From: Malonomonas sp036526255
GTDB taxonomy: Bacteria; Desulfobacterota; Desulfuromonadia; Desulfuromonadales; Geopsychrobacteraceae
Direction: 5' to 3'
DNA length: 64,000 nt
Assembly: GCA_036526255.1 (NCBI GenBank)
Contig: DATCYW010000079.1
Coordinates: 17,445 to 81,444, forward strand
Shown here one piece after another: positions 16,884 to 25,655 of this stretch; within the stretch, counting starts at the first letter, position 1; every line of letters begins with the position of its first letter. The notes beneath the pieces were generated by a model. The model was given only the letters and a program-made list of their open reading frames with translations, was not told the origin of the DNA and made no database searches. Position numbers and translations under genes: made by a program.

Positions 16884-19541
16884 ATGAAGAAAGAACTGCC
16901 AAAAGGTTACGACCCGGCTCAGGTTGAGCAGAAGTGGTTTGATGTCTGGGAGCAACGTGGTGATTTTCACGCTGATGAAAATTCCTCCAAGCCGCACTAT
17001 TCAATCGTTATCCCGCCGCCCAACGTCACCGGCGTTTTGCACATGGGGCACGCCCTCAATAATACCCTGCAGGATATTCTCTGTCGCTGGAAGCGGATGA
17101 CTGGCCATGAGGTCCTCTGGATGCCGGGAACCGATCACGCCGGAATTGCCACCCAGAACGTGGTGGAAAAACAGCTGGCTGCCGAAGGGAACGATCGCCA
17201 CGCGCTGGGGCGGGATGCCTTTGTCGAGCGGGTCTGGCAATGGCGCGAAGAATCGGGCGGACAGATCATCAATCAGTTGAAGCGGATCGGCGCCTCCTGC
17301 GACTGGCAGCGCGAGCGTTTCACGATGGATGAAGGCCTGTCCAAGGCGGTTCGCGAGGTTTTTGTCCGTCTTTACGAAGATAAGCTGATCTATCGCGACA
17401 ACCGTTTGATTAACTGGTGTCCGCGTTGCCATACCGCTCTTTCCGACCTGGAAGTCGAGCACGAAGACAAGCAGGGCAATCTCTGGCACCTGCGCTACCC
17501 GGTGACAGGGACCGATCGCTATTTGGTTGTGGCGACCACCCGCCCTGAAACCATGCTTGGCGACACAGCCGTTGCCGTGAATCCTGAGGATGAGCGTTAT
17601 CAGGATCTGATCGGCAAAACCGTGCTGCTGCCGCTGGTCAATCGTGAGATTCCGATTATTGCCGATGATTATGTCGATATGGAGTTTGGTTCCGGTGCGG
17701 TTAAAATAACCCCGGCCCACGATTTCAACGACTTCGAAATCGGTAAACGTCACAGTCTGGAGTTCATCAACGTTCTCGATGAGTCCGGCGTGATCAATGA
17801 AAATGGCGGCGCTTATCAGGGGCAGGAGCGGTCAGCGGCGCGCAAGAACATCGTCGCTGATCTGCAGACGCAGGGTTTACTGGAAAAGGTTGCCGATTAC
17901 GCCAATGCCGTTGGCGAGTGCTATCGTTGCCGGGCGGTCATCGAACCCTATATGAGCAAGCAGTGGTATGTCGCCGTCAAGCCGCTCGCCGCTGAGGCGA
18001 TCAAGGCCGTCGAAACTGGTGTAACCAAGATTCTGCCGACCCAGTGGGAAAAAACTTACTACGAATGGATGTACAACATTCAGGACTGGTGTATCAGTCG
18101 GCAGATCTGGTGGGGGCACCGGATTCCAGCCTGGTTCTGCGATGACTGCGATGAAATTACCGTCGCGCTGGATGATGCCAGTGCCTGCAAGCATTGCGGC
18201 AGCAGCAATGTCCGTCAGGAAACCGATGTCCTCGACACCTGGTTCTCTTCGGCGCTCTGGCCGTTTTCAACCATGGGCTGGCCGGATCAGACCGCAACGC
18301 TGCAGAAGTTTTATCCGACCAGTTGTTTGGTGACCGGCTTTGATATCCTGTTTTTCTGGGTGGCGCGGATGATGATGATGGGCATCAAGTTCATGGATCA
18401 GGTGCCGTTTAAAGAGGTTTATATTCATGCCCTGGTGCGCGACGCTCAGGGGCAGAAGATGAGCAAGAGTAAGGGGAATGTCATCGATCCGTTGATCATT
18501 GTCGACGAATATGGTGCCGATGCCTTCCGTTTTACCCTTTGTGCTTTTGCCGCCATGGGGCGCGACATCAAACTGTCCACCGAGCGGATCGGTGGCTATC
18601 GAAACTTCGTCAACAAACTCTGGAACGCCAGTCGCTTTGCGCTGATGAATCTGGAGGATTTCGATCCCGCGCAGGCGGACCTGTCTGCCTGCAAGTTAAC
18701 CCTGGCTGATCAGTGGATTCTCGACCGTTTCGGCAGAACCGCTACCGAGGTTAATCAGGGGTTGGCCGACTACAAGTTTAATGACGTCGCGAGCAGCCTC
18801 TATTCATTTACCTGGCACGAGTTCTGTGACTGGTACGTCGAATTGAGCAAGGATGACCTCTACGGCGAGGATGCCGCTGCACGCCAGCGTGCACAGACGG
18901 TCCTTTATACGGTGCTGGAAGGGCTGCTGCGATTACTGCATCCACTGTTGCCCTTTGTCACTGAAGAAATCTGGCAGACTCTACCGGGCAAGCGTCCCTG
19001 TGTATCGATCATGCAGGCAGATTATCCGCTAGCTGGTGTCGTAACTGTTGATGCAGCAGCAGTCGCCAGAATGGATTTGCTGATGGAGGTGATCCGCGCG
19101 ATTCGCAATGTTCGTGGTGAGCTGGATCTGCCGCCGGGCAAACGGATCAGGGTTGTGCTGGATTGCAAGTCTGCGGCGTCGGTGCAGGCGATTGAGGCCG
19201 GGCAGGCTTATATCAAGTCGTTGGCGCGCGTTGAAACGCTCGAGTTCGGGATTGGTATCGAGCATCCGCAGCAGGCTTCAACTCAGGTCGCCGGTGACGT
19301 GGAAGTGTTGCTGCCCCTGGCAGACCTGGTGAATGTCGCAGAGGAAGCGGCACGTTTGGAAAAAGAGATCCAGAAGCAGGAAAAGGATGTCGAGTTTTTC
19401 CGTAAAAAACTTTCCAACGAAAAGTTTGTTGCCAATGCGCCGCCGGAAGTTCTGGCGAAGGATCGCGGCAAGCGGACGGCCGCTGAAGAAAAATTGGCCA
19501 TCTTGCGTCAGGGTCTGGAAAAAATCCAGGCTCTGAAGTAG
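16884..19541 (+). CDS. valS: Valyl-tRNA synthetase
   Basis: Class I synthetase charging tRNA-Val. 885 residues. The HIGH signature appears as PPPNVTGVLHMGHAL (about residue 45) and the KMSKS loop as GQKMSKSKGNV (about 525). The editing domain (about 190-340, with TTRPETMLGD) and the C-terminal coiled-coil arm (last 70 residues, EEAARLEKEIQKQEKD) that grips tRNA are both present, as in bacterial ValRS. ATG 16884 is preceded by AAAGGA. It is a stand-alone gene bracketed by two Rho-independent terminators. Confidence 0.98.
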   Translation: MKKELPKGYDPAQVEQKWFDVWEQRGDFHADENSSKPHYSIVIPPPNVTGVLHMGHALNNTLQDILCRWKRMTGHEVLWMPGTDHAGIATQNVVEKQLAAEGNDRHALGRDAFVERVWQWREESGGQIINQLKRIGASCDWQRERFTMDEGLSKAVREVFVRLYEDKLIYRDNRLINWCPRCHTALSDLEVEHEDKQGNLWHLRYPVTGTDRYLVVATTRPETMLGDTAVAVNPEDERYQDLIGKTVLLPLVNREIPIIADDYVDMEFGSGAVKITPAHDFNDFEIGKRHSLEFINVLDESGVINENGGAYQGQERSAARKNIVADLQTQGLLEKVADYANAVGECYRCRAVIEPYMSKQWYVAVKPLAAEAIKAVETGVTKILPTQWEKTYYEWMYNIQDWCISRQIWWGHRIPAWFCDDCDEITVALDDASACKHCGSSNVRQETDVLDTWFSSALWPFSTMGWPDQTATLQKFYPTSCLVTGFDILFFWVARMMMMGIKFMDQVPFKEVYIHALVRDAQGQKMSKSKGNVIDPLIIVDEYGADAFRFTLCAFAAMGRDIKLSTERIGGYRNFVNKLWNASRFALMNLEDFDPAQADLSACKLTLADQWILDRFGRTATEVNQGLADYKFNDVASSLYSFTWHEFCDWYVELSKDDLYGEDAAARQRAQTVLYTVLEGLLRLLHPLLPFVTEEIWQTLPGKRPCVSIMQADYPLAGVVTVDAAAVARMDLLMEVIRAIRNVRGELDLPPGKRIRVVLDCKSAASVQAIEAGQAYIKSLARVETLEFGIGIEHPQQASTQVAGDVEVLLPLADLVNVAEEAARLEKEIQKQEKDVEFFRKKLSNEKFVANAPPEVLAKDRGKRTAAEEKLAILRQGLEKIQALK

Positions 19542-19550
19542 TACGCTACT

Positions 19551-19589
19551 AAGAGACCGGAAAGGGAGACCTTTCCGGTCTCTTTTTTT
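19551..19589 (+). terminator. Rho-independent terminator after valS
   Basis: AGAGACCGGAAAGG pairs perfectly with CCTTTCCGGTCTCT around a GAGA loop, followed by a run of Ts. Confidence 0.95.
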
Positions 19590-19590
19590 A

Positions 19591-19618
19591 TGTTGCGTAC
19601 AACGTACGAACTTATAAT
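19591..19618 (+). promoter_or_regulatory. Candidate sigma-70 promoter for the fumarate reductase operon
   Basis: A perfect -10 TATAAT (19613-19618) has a TGTTGC-like -35 (19591-19596) at 16 bases. A CGTAC inverted motif lies between the two boxes. If used, the 5' leader is about 320 bases long. Confidence 0.45.
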
Positions 19619-19690
19619 GCAGACGTGCTCCCGCTTGATTAGAATTCTTCTATTTAAGGCTTTTTTTGTTTAAATTTACGGCAATTTTTA

Positions 19691-19703
19691 GTATACAGTA
19701 TAC
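19691..19703. promoter_or_regulatory. Palindromic operator-like site GTATACAGTATAC
   Basis: A 13-base perfect palindrome around a central A lies in the leader of the fumarate reductase/succinate dehydrogenase operon. The form resembles GntR-family operators. The cognate regulator was not identified here. Confidence 0.45.
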
Positions 19704-19798
19704 GATTTGACGTTAGCCGATCGTGCTTAGTGGTGTTGAATGTATTGACTTCGACCAGCTGCCGAAAGGATTAAATTCATGAAAAGGAGGAAAGGAGG

Positions 19799-19956
19799 CT
19801 GGCGGGAACCGCCAGGGAGAGAGATGGCTCAGTTTCAAAAGGAGCGTCGTGCCGGACCTTGAGCCGTCCGTAGGCACTCGTGATTGGGTCAAGGAGGCTA
19901 TCTTTGATGAGCAATCAATTCACATTCTCGAGGGATATGAAACTATGCATTTGTTA
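19799..19956 (+). promoter_or_regulatory. Structured leader with short ORFs ahead of the sdhC/frdC gene
   Basis: A hairpin CTGGCGG-GAA-CCGCCAG (19799-19815) follows two GGAGG-type motifs. A 12-codon ORF starts at ATG 19824. A 16-codon ORF at 19906-19956 has a strong AAGGAGG eight bases upstream and ends 12 bases inside the cytochrome b gene in another frame. The arrangement suggests translational coupling or a leader-peptide control, which is inference. Confidence 0.4.
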
Positions 19957-20619
19957 ACAAGCTCTGTGGGAAGAAAACTATTGATGGCAGTGACCGGCAT
20001 GATGTTGGCCGGTTTCATTACTGTCCACCTGCTCGGGAACCTGTCGGTGTTTGCCGGTTCCGAAGCAATCAACATTTATGCTGAAAAGCTGCACAGTCTT
20101 GGGCCGATCGTCTGGATTTTCCGACTGATCATGCTTGGCCTGTTCAGTGTGCATATCGCTTTCGGCATCAAACTGACGATGGAGAACAGCTCTGCTTCTC
20201 CTGAAGCTTATGCAATCAAGAAGCGGTTGAAGACCACTTTCGCTGCCGAGTCGATGATCTACACCGGTCTGATTCTGCTGGTTTTCCTGCTTTATCATTT
20301 GTTGCACTTTACCGTGCAAGTTGTTCACACTGATGCCGTGTCGATGCTTCTGCCTGAGGTCAACGGTCGTCCGAACGTTTTTGCCATGGTTGGGCATAGC
20401 TTCAACAGCGCGTTCGTCTCCATTGTCTATGTCATTGCCATGTGTGCTCTGTTTCTGCACTTGAGTCACGGTTTGCAAAGCTTCGTTCAGACTCTTGGTC
20501 TGAATAATGGTCCGAGTCAGGACAAGGTCGCTTACATTGGCAAACTGGTAGCCGTCTTTTTTGGCCTGGCGTACATCGCCATCCCATTGGCTTTCCTCTT
20601 CAATATCGTAAAGATTTAG
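19945..20619 (+). CDS. sdhC: Succinate dehydrogenase/fumarate reductase cytochrome b subunit
   Basis: Membrane anchor of a B-type succinate:menaquinone oxidoreductase/fumarate reductase. In Geobacter relatives a single such enzyme works in both directions. Start at ATG 19945 (224 residues) with GAGGGA nine bases upstream and the family N-terminus MHLLTSSVGRKLLMAVTG; the frame extends to GTG 19849 but that adds a non-conserved 32-residue leader. Five TM helices are visible, with candidate heme-ligand histidines in TVHLLGN, SVHIAFG, LLHFTV and HLSHGL, consistent with a diheme cytochrome b. It is the first gene of the sdhCAB/frdCAB operon. Confidence 0.92.
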   Translation: MHLLTSSVGRKLLMAVTGMMLAGFITVHLLGNLSVFAGSEAINIYAEKLHSLGPIVWIFRLIMLGLFSVHIAFGIKLTMENSSASPEAYAIKKRLKTTFAAESMIYTGLILLVFLLYHLLHFTVQVVHTDAVSMLLPEVNGRPNVFAMVGHSFNSAFVSIVYVIAMCALFLHLSHGLQSFVQTLGLNNGPSQDKVAYIGKLVAVFFGLAYIAIPLAFLFNIVKI

Positions 20620-20629
20620 GGGGTTTATT

Positions 20630-22546
20630 GTGATTCTCGACGGAAAAGCACCCACAGGACCAATCGAAAAATCTTGGGACAAGCACCGCTTCGACATGAA
20701 GCTGGTCAATCCCTCCAATAAGCGTAAATTCAAGATTCTGGTTGTTGGTACCGGTCTCGCTGGTGGCGCTGGCGCTGCCTCGTTAGGCGAACTGGGCTAC
20801 AACGTAGAAGCCTTCTGCTATCAGGACAGCGCTCGTCGCGCCCACTCGATTGCAGCTCAGGGCGGCATCAACGCTGCGAAAAACTACCCGAATGACGGTG
20901 ACTCCATCTACCGTCTGTTTTATGACACCATCAAGGGTGGCGACTTCCGCGCCCGTGAGGCTGACGTATGGCGTCTGGCCCAGGTGTCGAACAACATCAT
21001 CGATCAGTGTGTCGCCCAGGGTGTTCCATTTGCCCGTGACTACGCCGGTTACCTCGACAACCGTTCCTTCGGTGGCGCTCAGGTCTCCCGGACTTTTTAC
21101 GCCCGTGGTCAAACCGGACAGCAGTTGCTGCTCGGTGCTTATTCGGCACTCTCCCGGCAGGTAAAAGCCGGCACCGTCAAACTGCATCAGCGCACTGAAA
21201 TGGTTGACCTGGTTGTGGTCGATGGCGTTGCCAAAGGGATCACTGTCCGCAACCTGATCACCGGCAAGATTGAGTCCCACTGGGGCGATGCGGTTATTCT
21301 GGCGACCGGCGGTTATGTCAACGTTTTCTACCTGTCGACCAACGCCATGGGTTGTAGTGTTACGGCCGCCTGGAAAGCAGCTCAAAAAGGCGCTTACTTC
21401 GCTAATCCCTGCTACACCCAGATCCACCCGACCTGTATCCCGCAGCATGGTGACAAACAGTCAAAACTGACGTTGATGTCCGAGTCCTTGCGGAATGATG
21501 GTCGTTGCTGGGTCCCGAAGAAAAAAGAAGATTGTGACAAACCGGCTCACACCATCCCCGAAGAGGATCGCGATTACTACCTGGAGCGGAAGTACCCCTC
21601 CTTTGGTAACCTCGCTCCACGGGATATCGCATCACGTGCCGCAAAAGAGCAGTGTGACGACGAGCGTGGTGTCGGACCCGGCAAGCGTGGTGTCTATCTC
21701 GATTACCAGAGCGCGATTGATCGCGTCGGTCAGGCAACCATCGCTGAGCGTTACGGCAACTTGTTTGAAATGTACGAGAAAATCACCGACGAGAACGCCT
21801 ACAAGCAGCCGATGCGTATCTATCCGGCCCCGCACTACTCCATGGGTGGTCTCTGGGTTGATTATAACTGCATGAGCAATATCCCCGGACTGTTTGTTCT
21901 GGGTGAAGCCAACTTCTCGGTTCACGGTGCCAACCGTCTCGGTGCGTCAGCGCTGATGCAGGGTCTGGCTGACGGTTACTTCGTCATTCCTTACACCATC
22001 GCTGGCTACCTGGCGGGTGTTACTCCGGGAACCGTCAAGACCGATCACGCTGAGTTCAAGCGTTCGGTCGAAGAGGTTGAAGGGCAAAATACCAAGCTTC
22101 TCAAGATCAAAGGCAAGAAAACTGTCAGCGAACTGCACCGTGAACTTGGTTCGGTCATGTGGGAAGATGTCGGTATGGCGCGTAGCGATGCCAGCCTCAA
22201 GAACGCCCTCAAGCGGATTCCGGAAATTCGTGACGAATTCTGGAACAATGTTAACGTCACCGGCGAAGCTGGCGAGCTTAATCAGCAGCTCGAAAATGCC
22301 GGCCGTCTGGCCGACTTCCTCGAGTTTGCCGAAGTCTTCGCCAAGGATGCCCTGCATCGCGAGGAATCCTGTGGCGGTCACTTCCGGACAGAGCACCAGA
22401 CCGCAGACGGTGAAGCAATGCGTGATGATGAGAACTTCGCCTACGCAGCTGCCTGGGAATTCAAGGGTGTCGGCAACGAGCCTGAGCTGCACAAAGAGCC
22501 CCTGAAGTTCGAAAACGTCAAACTTGCCGTGAGGAGTTACAAATAA
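20630..22546 (+). CDS. sdhA: Succinate dehydrogenase/fumarate reductase flavoprotein subunit
   Basis: 638-residue catalytic subunit oxidising succinate or reducing fumarate. The N-terminal Rossmann motif is VVGTGLAGGAGAASLGELG. The histidine that attaches FAD covalently is in RRAHSIAAQGG. The active-site loop (QIHPTCIP) and the HYSMGG and GANRLGASALMQG motifs are present. GTG start at 20630, 10 bases after the cytochrome b stop. It overlaps the Fe-S subunit gene by one base (TAATG). Contrast the second, shorter FAD protein at 57643, which lacks the FAD-linking histidine. Confidence 0.96.
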   Translation: MILDGKAPTGPIEKSWDKHRFDMKLVNPSNKRKFKILVVGTGLAGGAGAASLGELGYNVEAFCYQDSARRAHSIAAQGGINAAKNYPNDGDSIYRLFYDTIKGGDFRAREADVWRLAQVSNNIIDQCVAQGVPFARDYAGYLDNRSFGGAQVSRTFYARGQTGQQLLLGAYSALSRQVKAGTVKLHQRTEMVDLVVVDGVAKGITVRNLITGKIESHWGDAVILATGGYVNVFYLSTNAMGCSVTAAWKAAQKGAYFANPCYTQIHPTCIPQHGDKQSKLTLMSESLRNDGRCWVPKKKEDCDKPAHTIPEEDRDYYLERKYPSFGNLAPRDIASRAAKEQCDDERGVGPGKRGVYLDYQSAIDRVGQATIAERYGNLFEMYEKITDENAYKQPMRIYPAPHYSMGGLWVDYNCMSNIPGLFVLGEANFSVHGANRLGASALMQGLADGYFVIPYTIAGYLAGVTPGTVKTDHAEFKRSVEEVEGQNTKLLKIKGKKTVSELHRELGSVMWEDVGMARSDASLKNALKRIPEIRDEFWNNVNVTGEAGELNQQLENAGRLADFLEFAEVFAKDALHREESCGGHFRTEHQTADGEAMRDDENFAYAAAWEFKGVGNEPELHKEPLKFENVKLAVRSYK

Positions 22547-23283
22547 TGAACCTGACATTGCATGTATGGCGCCAGAAGGGGCCGGAGGCTAAAGGAAAGC
22601 TTGAAACTTACAAAGCGAATAATGTCAGTGAAGATCAGTCTTTTCTCGAAATGCTCGACGATGTCAACGAGGACCTGATCAAAGCTGGTAAAGACCCGAT
22701 CGCATTCGATCACGATTGTCGCGAAGGTATTTGCGGGATGTGTTCGCAGGTCATCAACGGCAAACCGCACGGCGGTCAAGAGCGGACCACGGTCTGCCAG
22801 TTGCACATGCGTTCATTCAAGGACGGCGACGAAATCTTTATCGAGCCGTGGCGCGCCAAGGCGTTCCCGATTCATAAAGACCTGATCGTTGATCGGAATG
22901 CTCTTGAGGTCATCATGCAGGCCGGTGGTTATACGTCCTGTCACACCGGTGGTGTTCCCGATGGTAACGCCCTGCTGATCCCGAAGCCGGTTGCTGATTA
23001 CGCCATGGACGCTGCCGAGTGTATCGGTTGTGGTGCCTGCGTTGCTTCTTGTCCGAACAGCTCGGCAATGCTCTTTACCAGCGCCAAGGTTGCGCAGCTT
23101 GCGGTTCTGCCGCAGGGCATTGGAGAGGCCAAAGCTCGGGTGAAAAGCATGACCAAGGCTCTGCTCGACGAGGGTTTTGGTAACTGCACCAATCACTACG
23201 AGTGTCAGGAAGCCTGCCCGAAAGGGATTAACGTTAAATTCATCGCGACCCTCAACCGCGAATACATCAAATCGATGTGCTGA
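22546..23283 (+). CDS. sdhB: Succinate dehydrogenase/fumarate reductase iron-sulfur subunit
   Basis: 245 residues relaying electrons between FAD and the membrane quinone site. The N-terminal plant-type [2Fe-2S] ligands lie in CREGICGMC plus a later Cys in TTVCQLHM. A C-terminal ferredoxin domain has CIGCGACVASCP and CQEACPKG, giving the [4Fe-4S] and [3Fe-4S]-type clusters. The start overlaps the sdhA stop. A strong terminator follows. Confidence 0.96.
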   Translation: MNLTLHVWRQKGPEAKGKLETYKANNVSEDQSFLEMLDDVNEDLIKAGKDPIAFDHDCREGICGMCSQVINGKPHGGQERTTVCQLHMRSFKDGDEIFIEPWRAKAFPIHKDLIVDRNALEVIMQAGGYTSCHTGGVPDGNALLIPKPVADYAMDAAECIGCGACVASCPNSSAMLFTSAKVAQLAVLPQGIGEAKARVKSMTKALLDEGFGNCTNHYECQEACPKGINVKFIATLNREYIKSMC

Positions 23284-23308
23284 TTTACCACTTTCTACAG
23301 TTTCTATT

Positions 23309-23337
23309 GGCGGACCTTCGGGTCCGCCTTTTTTTTA
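23309..23337 (+). terminator. Rho-independent terminator after the sdh/frd operon
   Basis: GGCGGACC-TTCG-GGTCCGCC is followed by eight Ts, 25 bases after the stop. Confidence 0.96.
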
Positions 23338-23439
23338 TCCTGAGTTAAATACAACCTGCAATTTGTTGTTAGCACATGTTAAGCTGTCGCCGCTAAGGGC
23401 TCATAACTGCGGTATTTTGCATGGCAGGGGCATTAATTA

Positions 23440-25044
23440 ATGAAAAACTGGATAAGCCGATTCGTCAATCAGGCGATCCCGCAACAATTATCCAACAAAG
23501 ACGAGCAAAGCTTTGCGGATCTGCCGCTAGCATCCGCACTGATTGGTCCGACCGCAGTGCCCAATCGGCAATCGATCGTCACACAGCTTCAGGACGATTG
23601 CCAACGGCAGCTTAATCAGCTGCGCCTTGGCCTTAAGCTTAAAACCGCTGCGCTGCTCTGGATTGGTCCTGCCAGCGACCAGCTGGGCCTCTACGCCTGC
23701 TCCAGTCATACTGATCGTATCAACTCCGGCCCCTATCAACTCGGTGTCGGTGTCACCGGCGCGCTCAAGGAATGTTCTGAATTACTGCTGGCTCCGGTCC
23801 GTGAGTCGTCGCCGGCCATCCCTTATTATCGCAGCAACAAGGGCGTCGGTAGCTTTATGGCGCTGCGGCTGTTTGTGCCGAGCAACGACGTGGCACTTGT
23901 CGATGGTTTCGGTATCCTCTGTGTGGACCGTGAGTCGAGCGAATGCTGGACTATTGAGGAACGCCATCAGGTGGAGCTCTGCTCAGAATTGCTGATGTCC
24001 AGTGTCAGTCGTGCGCGCCAGTGGTTTATCTGTGATCGCGATCGGCATGCTTATCTGCGCGCTTTCCATGGTGTGCGTAAGCTTAACGCATCCTTGGGCT
24101 TGCAATCGGCCTTTGCGGCTGCCGCTGAGGCGATCCGCAGCGTCGTTCCCGCGGATTTTCTGGCAATCAATCTGGTTGATGAAGAGCAACACCGGGTGAC
24201 ATACGTCGAAGGAGAGAAGGCCGAGCTGTTGGCGAACAAGTCCTTTCCATTGGGGCAGGGGGTCGTCGGCCAGGTTCTGAAATATGCGCGAACATTGCCG
24301 GAAAATGCCGATTATCATGGCACCTCGCCAGTCTTCAGCGAGGCTCACCTGTTCGCCGATTACCGTTCATTGATGATTGTCCCTCTCTGTCAGGAGGATG
24401 GCCAGGCCAATGGTGCCTTAACTGTTGCAGCACGTCAGTCAGGTGTCTTCAGTCGAAGCTGCCGGGAAATGCTTGAACTGATTGCTACCCAGATCGCCAT
24501 CAAGATCGACCTAGCTAACTCGCACGAACAGATCAACCAGTTGGCGACCGTTGATGCTCTAACCGGGATTGCCAACCGACGTGCCTATCAGCGTGGCTTC
24601 GAAGCAATGCTGGATCGGGCCAGGCGGCGTTCAGGGTCTCTTTATCTGATCCTCTGTGACATTGACCACTTTAAGAAAATTAACGACAGTTTCGGACATC
24701 CGGTGGGTGACGAGGTATTGCGGCAGGTATCCAAGCTGTTTGATCGGGTGGTGCGTGCCGTCGATCTGGCGGCCCGTACCGGCGGCGAAGAATTTGCCAT
24801 CTTGCTGGAAGACGCTGACGAGGATGGTGCCTGGAAGGTGGCCGAGCGCCTGCGCAGGCTGGTTGAGGGGATGGAGCTGATTGTTCAGGGCAAGCGGGTC
24901 GCCGTTAGTATTTCTTTGGGGATTTCCGCGTTCCCGCGGGATGCCAATAGTATTGAAAAGCTGGTCAGTTGTGCTGACCAGGCGCTCTATCATGCCAAAG
25001 GTGCCGGCCGTAACCGTAGCGTCCTCTGGAATGAAATTTCCTGA
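23440..25044 (+). CDS. GAF-domain diguanylate cyclase
   Basis: 534 residues with no TM helices. One GAF-like region (about 60-190) is followed by a clearer GAF domain (about 215-360) and a GGDEF domain (about 370-530). The catalytic signature is TGGEEFAILLE, so it should make cyclic di-GMP from GTP. An RAVD motif at the correct spacing before GGEEF is the product-inhibition I-site. It is monocistronic, with an ATG start following a 150-base intergenic region, and it ends exactly where the convergent methyltransferase gene ends. Confidence 0.93.
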   Translation: MKNWISRFVNQAIPQQLSNKDEQSFADLPLASALIGPTAVPNRQSIVTQLQDDCQRQLNQLRLGLKLKTAALLWIGPASDQLGLYACSSHTDRINSGPYQLGVGVTGALKECSELLLAPVRESSPAIPYYRSNKGVGSFMALRLFVPSNDVALVDGFGILCVDRESSECWTIEERHQVELCSELLMSSVSRARQWFICDRDRHAYLRAFHGVRKLNASLGLQSAFAAAAEAIRSVVPADFLAINLVDEEQHRVTYVEGEKAELLANKSFPLGQGVVGQVLKYARTLPENADYHGTSPVFSEAHLFADYRSLMIVPLCQEDGQANGALTVAARQSGVFSRSCREMLELIATQIAIKIDLANSHEQINQLATVDALTGIANRRAYQRGFEAMLDRARRRSGSLYLILCDIDHFKKINDSFGHPVGDEVLRQVSKLFDRVVRAVDLAARTGGEEFAILLEDADEDGAWKVAERLRRLVEGMELIVQGKRVAVSISLGISAFPRDANSIEKLVSCADQALYHAKGAGRNRSVLWNEIS

Positions 25045-25638
25045 TTACTCCTTTTCCATCAGGACCGTGCTGAATTCTTCAAGCATCCGGTTTTTTATGA
25101 GCCGGCAACCGAGTCGCTGATATCTCTGGCGGACATCAAAGTTATACTCCCACAAGATCCCCGAAAGCAGCAATCTCGCGCCAGGTTGCGCCTTAGCGAC
25201 CAGATTCTCCGCTACATCGAGCAGGATGTCTCCGTAGATGTTTGCCAGAATTAGATCGAAATTCTTTTCAGGAAACTGCTCCAGGGTGCCACAAAAATGG
25301 TTGATCTTATCCGCAACGGCATTCAGTTGACCGTTGATCCGGCAACTGTTCACCGCTTCTTGTTCGATATCGACACACCAGGCCTGCCCGCCGCCAAGCA
25401 GCAGCGCGGCGATCGACAGAATACCGGTTCCGCTGCCCAGGTCGAGAATCTTTTCCTTGCCGTTGAACGGGTGGTTTTCCAGAATCTCTATGCAGCTTTC
25501 CGTGGTTTCATGTTCCCCCGAACCGAATGCACCCCGATCCATGCTCAGGTTGATGCGCGAGTCGCTCGGCAAGGCAGCCTGAGGCGGGTGAATCCGGAAG
25601 CTGTTGCCGAGTAGAAACGCCTGATAATTTTCTTTCAT
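25045..25638 (-). CDS. PrmA-like methyltransferase lacking the N-terminal substrate domain
   Basis: About 197 residues corresponding only to the SAM-binding catalytic half of ribosomal protein L11 methyltransferase. Motifs are AFGSGEHETTESCIE (PrmA has AFGTGxHPTT), motif I ILDLGSGTGILSIAA and LANIYGD at the catalytic position. The PrmA N-terminal L11-recognition domain (about 90 residues) is absent, so the substrate is unknown and may not be L11. ATG 25638 is chosen; TTG 25644 is the only alternative. It is convergent with the diguanylate cyclase with no gap, and is followed on the upstream side by the AEC transporter. Confidence 0.75.
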   Translation of the reverse strand: MKENYQAFLLGNSFRIHPPQAALPSDSRINLSMDRGAFGSGEHETTESCIEILENHPFNGKEKILDLGSGTGILSIAALLLGGGQAWCVDIEQEAVNSCRINGQLNAVADKINHFCGTLEQFPEKNFDLILANIYGDILLDVAENLVAKAQPGARLLLSGILWEYNFDVRQRYQRLGCRLIKNRMLEEFSTVLMEKE

Positions 25639-25655
25639 GGTCAACTTTCAGTTGT

